DNA of 9,937 nt from Lachnospiraceae bacterium (GTDB lineage: Bacteria > Bacillota > Clostridia > Lachnospirales > Lachnospiraceae), in contig WQST01000057.1 of assembly GCA_009787745.1 (NCBI GenBank), positions 1,949-11,885 of the forward strand, read 5' to 3'. The notes under the pieces were generated by a model that was not told the DNA's origin, made no database searches, and saw nothing but the letters and a program-made list of their open reading frames with translations. Position 1 is the first letter of the stretch; each line of letters starts with the position of its first letter. Of this stretch, positions 6,321-9,937 are shown piece by piece. The translations under genes were made by a program, and so were the position numbers.

Positions 6321-7742
6321 TTAATAAGCATTTTTGCTGATAAAGCCTTTAAAAACGGTCATCATAATTATTTTGAAATCGAGGGTAAACGTCCAATTTT
6401 CGATATAATAAATATCATATTCAATTCTTTTGCGAATCGATGTGTCGCCGCGGTATCCGTTTATTTGCGCCCAACCTGTAAGCCCCGGGCGGACTTGATG
6501 TTTAATCATATAGCGGGGTATTTCTTCTTTAAACTGCTCAACGAACATCGATTGTTCGGGGCGCGGCCCGACAAGGCTCATTTCACCCAGCAAAATATTG
6601 AAAAACTGCGGCATTTCGTCAATGCTGGTTTTCCTTAAAATTTTCCCGATTTTGGTAACACGGGGGTCGTCTTTGACGGTCCAAGAGGTTTTATTTGTTT
6701 CGTTTGGTTTTGCTTTTTCCTGAACGTAGTGCATTGTCCGGAACTTGTATATGTGGAATGGCTTATTGTTTAAGCCGACGCGTTCTTGTTTGAAAATTAT
6801 CGGCCCGCGCCCGCTTAGGCGGATTGTGATGGCGGCGAGAAGCATAAACGGAGAAAACACAATGATTCCGACTAAGGCACCGATAACGTCGATTGCGCGT
6901 TTTACCATCCAGTTAATGGTGTTCATCAGGGGGACATAGCGGATATTGATAACGGGAAGCCCCATTAAATCTTCTGTGTAGGGGCGGCTTGGCACGAGGG
7001 CATTGTAGTCGGGGATAAATTTGGTGTGAACTCCTGATTTTTCGCATAAATCGACGATGCGTTCTAATTGGTTGTAGTCAGATAAAGCCAAGGTGATCGC
7101 GATTTCATCCAGTTTGTTTTCGGGTAATATATATAGAAGGTTCTCAATGCGCCCGACGACTTTTACGCCTTTATAAATGGTGCCGCGGGGAATGCGGTCG
7201 TCGAGGATTGCGCGGACGACGTAGCCCCATTGGGGGTTTTGGTTAATTCGGGTAATGTATTCTTCGGCGGCGCGGGAGTAACCGACTAAGAGAATGTATT
7301 TTAGGTTGTAACGGCGGCGGCGGAAGTATTGGAGGGTGCTTCTTAGCAGACTTCTTATCAGGGTGGACAAAACTATGTTGAGGACATAAAAGATGAAGAT
7401 CATTTGGCGGGAAAAGTCGTTTTGTTTCAGGATAAATAAGACGACGATGAAGAGTAAAAGTCCGACCGTGTTGGTTTGGAAGATGCTGATGATTTCGTAT
7501 TTACGTCTGGTCGCCCGTTTGGGGGTATACATATTAAAGAATGTATAAAGGAAAATATAACCGGGTACCAAAAGAATGAGTGCGCTCATGTATGTGGCTG
7601 TTGATAGCACCCCTGCTCCTTCGTCGATCAGGTATGGCAGGTTGAATTTCAAAAACCATGCCAGTATATATGAAATTGCAACGATAACAGCATCCAATAG
7701 AACGTGGATCCTGTTAAATACTTTTTGGTTATCCTTTATCAT
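6321..7742 (-). CDS. Polyprenyl-phosphate sugar-1-phosphate transferase (exopolysaccharide initiating enzyme)
   Basis: This 473-residue membrane enzyme would start a surface glycan by moving a sugar-1-phosphate from a nucleotide sugar to undecaprenyl phosphate (WcaJ/WbaP/CpsE-type polyprenyl glycosylphosphotransferase). Four hydrophobic segments occupy about 10-130. A Rossmann-like domain (CoA-binding-like, LLVGYSRAAEEY at about 151-162) follows. A further hydrophobic segment (about 283-307) then leads into the bacterial sugar transferase domain. That domain carries KRAIDVIGA (281-289), FKQERVG (317-323), YKFRTM (332-337), SIDEMPQ with Asp375-Glu376, SLVGPRPE (389-396) and RPGLTGWAQINGYRG (418-432), all hallmark motifs. 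Length matches the full-length family. The ATG at 7742 has no good Shine-Dalgarno; GAGGG lies about 15 bases away, too far to be convincing. A short upstream reading frame overlaps the start. It heads the likely polysaccharide operon and would be transcribed from the promoter at 7881-7853. Confidence 0.9.
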   Translation of the reverse strand: MIKDNQKVFNRIHVLLDAVIVAISYILAWFLKFNLPYLIDEGAGVLSTATYMSALILLVPGYIFLYTFFNMYTPKRATRRKYEIISIFQTNTVGLLLFIVVLFILKQNDFSRQMIFIFYVLNIVLSTLIRSLLRSTLQYFRRRRYNLKYILLVGYSRAAEEYITRINQNPQWGYVVRAILDDRIPRGTIYKGVKVVGRIENLLYILPENKLDEIAITLALSDYNQLERIVDLCEKSGVHTKFIPDYNALVPSRPYTEDLMGLPVINIRYVPLMNTINWMVKRAIDVIGALVGIIVFSPFMLLAAITIRLSGRGPIIFKQERVGLNNKPFHIYKFRTMHYVQEKAKPNETNKTSWTVKDDPRVTKIGKILRKTSIDEMPQFFNILLGEMSLVGPRPEQSMFVEQFKEEIPRYMIKHQVRPGLTGWAQINGYRGDTSIRKRIEYDIYYIENWTFTLDFKIIMMTVFKGFISKNAY

Positions 7743-7842
7743 AAAATTTAGGTTTTCCCTCTGTGGGAGTTTTATCCTTTAGGATGAGCGATTTATTACT
7801 TTGTTTTCGGGGAGTGAAAATTTGGGTACTAAATGTGCGCAT
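7729..7842 (-). other. Possible leader reading frame overlapping the sugar transferase start
   Basis: A 37-codon frame starts at the ATG at 7842 (MRTFSTQIFTPRKQ...) and ends at TAA 7729, 14 bases inside the sugar transferase gene in another frame. The predicted transcription start is about four bases before this ATG. Ribosomes finishing it could restart at the transferase ATG, which lacks its own ribosome site. The peptide is basic and unrecognised, and chance occurrence is quite possible. Confidence 0.25.
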
Positions 7843-7852
7843 CTTTTTATTT

Positions 7853-7881
7853 ATTCTACTATATATTGGGGGATTCGACAA
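7853..7881 (-). promoter_or_regulatory. Probable promoter of the polysaccharide operon
   Basis: On the minus strand TTGTCG (7881-7876), a 17-base spacer and TAGAAT (7858-7853) form a good sigma-A-like promoter. Transcription would start near 7846, giving a leader of about 100 bases. The -35 box lies inside the 37-base repeat and overlaps TTGTCGAA, which equals the core of the Spo0A-binding box (TGTCGAA). Control by Spo0A is only a possibility, as the sporulation ability of this organism is unknown. Confidence 0.5.
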
Positions 7882-7905
7882 CTTAAAATTTTATTAAGAA
7901 ATGGG
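7869..7905 (-). repeat. 37-base dispersed repeat core, copy 1
   Basis: These 37 bases are identical to 9128-9164. On the plus strand they begin GGGGATTCGACAACTT and end ATTAAGAAATGGG; the centre is AT-rich with the inverted ends CTTAA and TTAAG. Weaker similarity continues on the high-coordinate side (GGG..AAAG..TCGTT). A hairpin with GAATACG arms stands next to both copies on the same side, so the two belong to one composite element. Confidence 0.85.
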
Positions 7906-7937
7906 GGAAAGTCGTTAATAGACATATTTCAAGCATA

Positions 7938-7992
7938 GAATACGAAACGGCTTTTAGCTCGTAAAGATTATGAGCTAAAAGCCGACGTATTC
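7938..7992. repeat. Two-tiered hairpin of dispersed element copy 1
   Basis: GAATACG (7938-7944) pairs with CGTATTC (7986-7992) to form the base stem. Inside it GGCTTTTAGCTC (7949-7960) pairs perfectly with GAGCTAAAAGCC (7972-7983) around an 11-base loop. Small unpaired stretches of 4 and 2 bases separate the tiers. The base stem sequence is shared with the hairpin at 9173-9205, but the inner stem is not. No T tract follows on the minus strand. Confidence 0.75.
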
Positions 7993-8003
7993 CAATGGTT
8001 GCA

Positions 8004-8059
8004 ATAGGGTGTGTTGATATGCACCTACGTCATTACGAGCTTGACCCGCAATCCCCTAT
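8004..8059. repeat. Remnant of a second dispersed repeat family
   Basis: ATAGGG (8004-8009) and CCCTAT (8054-8059) form inverted ends. Between them lie a small imperfect hairpin (GGTGTG...TGCACC, about 8008-8026) and CGTCATTACGAGC...CCGCAATCC (8028-8054). The latter resembles the CGTCATTGCGAG...GCAATCC-type repeats that I recall from many bacterial genomes. There is only one copy in the window, so the assignment rests on recall. Confidence 0.4.
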
Positions 8060-8124
8060 GGTTTATGTTTGTTGCCATTCACGGCATGACCGTTAATTTA
8101 ACATTTTACATTTTAATTCCTTGA

Positions 8125-8928
8125 TTATTTACTTGCGAAATAAAGTTCGCGGGCTTTTTCGGTTACTATCTCCCCATCGTACCAACTAATTCTAAAAACA
8201 TACTCGCCTTCATCATAGTTCTTTAATATTGTAAAAACACTTTTTTCTGTGATGGTATCGCCAGGTTGAGGGCGGTCACTGCCTTTATTAATGTTTAAGT
8301 CATATGAGCTTCCAACGCCAATATAAGACATGCCCCCTTCTGTCTGAAAACTAACGGTTTTAGTAGGGTTCGCTGAAATTCTGACCGTAGGCGGTGTTAT
8401 GCCATATTCGGAACACGCATAATCTGGCGCAAAATAAACTTCATATTCAAACATTCTGAATTCTATATCACGTGCCTGATCTTCACTTAAGCTTAAATCC
8501 ATAATCCCAGAATAACCTTCAATCGCCTTTTCGATAGCCGCACTATCATTTACAACATTTATAATGCGTACATAAAACGGCTCATATTCGCCGCTGGTAA
8601 AGTTTTTTTCCTGAAAGAAAACCCATTGCCCGAATGGAACCGGGTTTTCTTTAGAATTAAATATATTCCCGTCCTCAGCTTCAATGGTTATAACCGCAGG
8701 AGTTGCTTGGGCATCGGCATCATTGTCGGTTGAATCGACGATTATGATTTCATCATTACTTGGGGACTCTGGCTCTGGCTCTGGCTCGGGTGTTGGTGCC
8801 AGGGTTGGATTTTCTTCAATAACAGCTACATCATTCCTTGCAGCATTCTCATTATCATTTCCCTTTCCGCAACCTACAAAAATCATCATTAATGACACTA
8901 CGATAGTTAATATTATTAGTTTTTTCAT
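8125..8928 (-). CDS. Lipoprotein of unknown function
   Basis: This 267-residue protein starts MKKLIILTIVVSLMMIFVGC, a textbook lipoprotein signal with Cys20 as the lipidation site. A low-complexity acidic linker with a PTPEPEPEPE run (about 40-60) reaches through the wall. The remainder is a beta-rich extracellular domain with NPVPFGQWV, YVRIINVV and a later FRMFEYEVYF. This layout resembles the Ig-like, DUF4352-type accessory domains of Clostridia lipoproteins, but I cannot name the family with certainty. The ATG at 8928 has AGGAGG six bases upstream; a TTG at 8946 would put that site inside the gene. It has its own promoter at 8980-8952 and no obvious cotranscribed partner. It lies between a solute-binding protein gene and the polysaccharide operon, with a copy of the same dispersed element on either side. 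Confidence 0.8.
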   Translation of the reverse strand: MKKLIILTIVVSLMMIFVGCGKGNDNENAARNDVAVIEENPTLAPTPEPEPEPESPSNDEIIIVDSTDNDADAQATPAVITIEAEDGNIFNSKENPVPFGQWVFFQEKNFTSGEYEPFYVRIINVVNDSAAIEKAIEGYSGIMDLSLSEDQARDIEFRMFEYEVYFAPDYACSEYGITPPTVRISANPTKTVSFQTEGGMSYIGVGSSYDLNINKGSDRPQPGDTITEKSVFTILKNYDEGEYVFRISWYDGEIVTEKARELYFASK

Positions 8929-8934
8929 TACTAT

Positions 8935-8940
8935 CCTCCT
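8935..8940 (-). promoter_or_regulatory. Ribosome binding site that sets the lipoprotein start
   Basis: AGGAGG on the minus strand, six bases before the ATG at 8928, is a full consensus site and excludes the upstream in-frame TTG at 8946. Confidence 0.85.
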
Positions 8941-8951
8941 ATTCAACGCTC

Positions 8952-8980
8952 ATTGTAACATAATCCCCCCCACGTCGCAA
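8952..8980 (-). promoter_or_regulatory. Sigma-A promoter of the lipoprotein gene
   Basis: On the minus strand TTGCGA (8980-8975), a 17-base spacer containing seven consecutive G, and TACAAT (8957-8952) preceded by TG (extended -10) form the clearest promoter in the window. Transcription would begin near 8945, giving a leader of about 17 bases that carries AGGAGG. An A/T-rich tract just upstream of the -35 (8981-9005) could act as an UP element. Confidence 0.65.
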
Positions 8981-9005
8981 TATATTTATTTTTTTTACAA
9001 TATAT
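8978..9005. repeat. Direct repeat overlapping the lipoprotein -35 region
   Basis: CAATATAT occurs at 8978-8985 and 8998-9005, 20 bases apart (two helical turns), overlapping and just upstream of the -35 box. It could be a regulator site, but the region is AT-rich and chance is possible. Confidence 0.3.
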
Positions 9006-9127
9006 ACTGTTACTTTACTATTTTTGAGGGTATATAAAATATATTAATGTACAGCTCCATCTGCACTAACAGATAATTTTTAAAATTCTGCTGTTTATAG
9101 CGACTTTCGGTCTTGATTTATACACTA

Positions 9128-9164
9128 GGGGATTCGACAACTTAAAATTTTATTAAGAAATGGG
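9128..9164 (-). repeat. 37-base dispersed repeat core, copy 2
   Basis: Identical over 37 bases to 7869-7905 and in the same orientation. In this copy TTGTCG on the minus strand has no matching -10 at 17 bases, so no promoter is evident. The hairpin at 9173-9205 follows after only eight bases, whereas in copy 1 the gap is 32 bases. Confidence 0.85.
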
Positions 9165-9172
9165 AAAAGATT

Positions 9173-9205
9173 CGTTGGAATACGTAGGGGGTACGTATTC
9201 CAACG
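9173..9205 (-). terminator. Perfect 14-bp hairpin behind the solute-binding protein gene
   Basis: CGTTGGAATACGTA (9173-9186) and TACGTATTCCAACG (9192-9205) are exact inverted copies around a G5/C5 loop. On the minus strand it begins 16 bases after the stop codon and is followed by AATCTTTTCCC, so it could end transcription, though the T tract is short. It shares the GGAATACG stem with the hairpin at 7938-7992 and is part of the same dispersed element. Confidence 0.55.
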
Positions 9206-9221
9206 GGATGCCTTTAATTTA

Positions 9222-9937
9222 TTACTTTATCTCCGCCAAATAGATATTCAAACGGCTTTGAATAATATCCGCGACTTCCTCGGCTGTTTTCTGACCTGTG
9301 AAATAGAAATCAGCTTCTTCTAATACTATTGCGATAACCTCGCTGCTGATACTGTAGTCATGAACTTCCAGTGAATCTATGAGATTAAGTATCGAATCTA
9401 CTTCTTCGTCCGTTATCGCAGGGTCATATGTCAGCATTATGCCTTCATATACTTTTACGGTCTTCTCGCCTGTTGATATTTTCATCGCTTCCGACATTTT
9501 TTCTAAAGCTAATTTATGAATAGGGAATCCTGCAACCCCATCGCTCTTATCCAAATTACCTCCGTAATCAACCCCTGAAAACTGGAAATCCGTCAAGATA
9601 CCTTTTACATACTCCCACGCGATGTCCTTAACCTCGGATTTTGCGGAAATAGCCATACGATATTTTAAAGATGCATAAGAACCGCCGGTGCCGTTCACCG
9701 TTGGTAAGCCGACATAGGTTAGCGGTTCACTAAAATATACAATCCCCATTGCTTTAGTGTTAAAAAAACCATGTAGTTTATCATGCCTAAACGCTACTCT
9801 TCCTTCCAGGTAATCATCTAAATGCGCGTCTATGTATGGATCAGGAAAATACTGATTGATGGTTTGGAGCAAAGTAACAAATTCCGATGTGTTGAAGTTG
9901 CACTTTCGTGCCTCTAAATCAAGAAAATCCTCTAATA
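9222..9937 (-). CDS. Extracellular solute-binding protein, family 1 (C-terminal part)
   Basis: The frame is open to the right edge, so the N-terminus lies outside; about 238 C-terminal residues are visible. It resembles the substrate-binding lipoproteins of ABC sugar importers (family 1). The edge sequence LEDFLDLEARKCNFNTSEF fits the C.FD(S/T)EEF...LL region of these proteins. YVGLPTVNGTGGSYASLKYR and MAISAKSEVKDIAWEYVKGI match the usual G(Y/L)PT.NG.GS and (F/M)AIS.KS..KD.AWE(F/Y) motifs of the hinge and C-lobe. The end, QKTAEEVADIIQSRLNIYLAE, is the very typical C-terminal helix. It stops at TAA 9222 and is followed by a strong hairpin, so it is probably the last gene of its transcript. The matching permease genes are not in the window, and the substrate is unknown. 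Confidence 0.87.
   Translation of the reverse strand, partial: LEDFLDLEARKCNFNTSEFVTLLQTINQYFPDPYIDAHLDDYLEGRVAFRHDKLHGFFNTKAMGIVYFSEPLTYVGLPTVNGTGGSYASLKYRMAISAKSEVKDIAWEYVKGILTDFQFSGVDYGGNLDKSDGVAGFPIHKLALEKMSEAMKISTGEKTVKVYEGIMLTYDPAITDEEVDSILNLIDSLEVHDYSISSEVIAIVLEEADFYFTGQKTAEEVADIIQSRLNIYLAEIK

Larger units (their letters stand above)
7743..8124. other. 382-base non-coding region between the lipoprotein and sugar transferase genes
   Basis: No recognised protein gene lies here. Read on the minus strand from the lipoprotein stop it holds a repeat remnant (about 8059-8004), a two-tiered hairpin (7992-7938), a 37-base repeat core (7905-7869), a promoter (7881-7853) and a leader of about 100 bases that may carry a small reading frame. 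I saw no clear intrinsic terminator for the lipoprotein gene. Confidence 0.7.

Noticed and set aside
7743..7860. Riboswitch in the sugar transferase leader
   Set aside because: Only small hairpins (ATCC/GGAT, TCCC/GGGA) are visible, and I recognise no conserved aptamer motif.
7869..9205. CRISPR array
   Set aside because: Only two repeat copies, more than 1.2 kb apart with a gene between them, and no cas genes.

Overview
The window reads as a chromosomal segment of a Gram-positive bacterium, most likely a member of the Bacillota (class Clostridia or a relative). Three things point there: the lipobox-bearing lipoproteins, the family 1 solute-binding protein with a Clostridia-style C-terminus, and an LCP, HtrA and ECF gene set with AGGAGG-type ribosome sites. 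Base composition is moderately AT-rich. Every gene but one is on the minus strand, so the operons are described from high to low coordinates. No tRNA, rRNA, CRISPR array, transposase or phage gene is visible.

Right end (9937 to 7743). A solute-binding protein gene enters from outside the window and stops at 9222. It is followed by a perfect 14-bp hairpin and a 37-base repeat. Next comes a lipoprotein gene of unknown function (8928-8125) with its own clear promoter. A 382-base non-coding stretch follows. It holds a second copy of the same repeat, a large two-tiered hairpin, a remnant of a different dispersed repeat, and a promoter reading towards the next gene.

Centre (7742 to 2074). Five genes run in one direction: a polyprenyl-phosphate sugar transferase, an LCP-family ligase, a family 2 glycosyltransferase, an HtrA-type membrane protease and a small PrcB-like lipoprotein. 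The first three suggest a cell-surface polysaccharide pathway: the transferase starts the glycan on the lipid carrier, the glycosyltransferase extends it, and the LCP protein attaches the polymer to the wall. HtrA and the lipoprotein look like an envelope quality-control pair placed behind it.

Left end (2077 to 1). A membrane-anchored M15 peptidase gene is the only plus-strand gene. It converges on the PrcB-like gene with a 3-base overlap. It diverges from ecfA1, which is followed by the start of ecfA2; these are the two ATPases of an energy-coupling-factor vitamin transporter.

Most interesting observations. (1) A dispersed element built from an identical 37-base core next to hairpins on a GAATACG stem occurs twice within 1.3 kb, each time downstream of a gene; one copy appears to supply the -35 box of the polysaccharide promoter. 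(2) The ecfA1 and M15 genes diverge from back-to-back promoters so close to their ATGs that both mRNAs look leaderless, and neither ATG has a Shine-Dalgarno sequence. (3) A second repeat family (core TGTCATCCTGAGCG) sits at two operon junctions and in one case encodes the last residues and stop codon of EcfA1. I did not find a convincing new multi-gene system; the novelty here is in the repeats and the start-site architecture.
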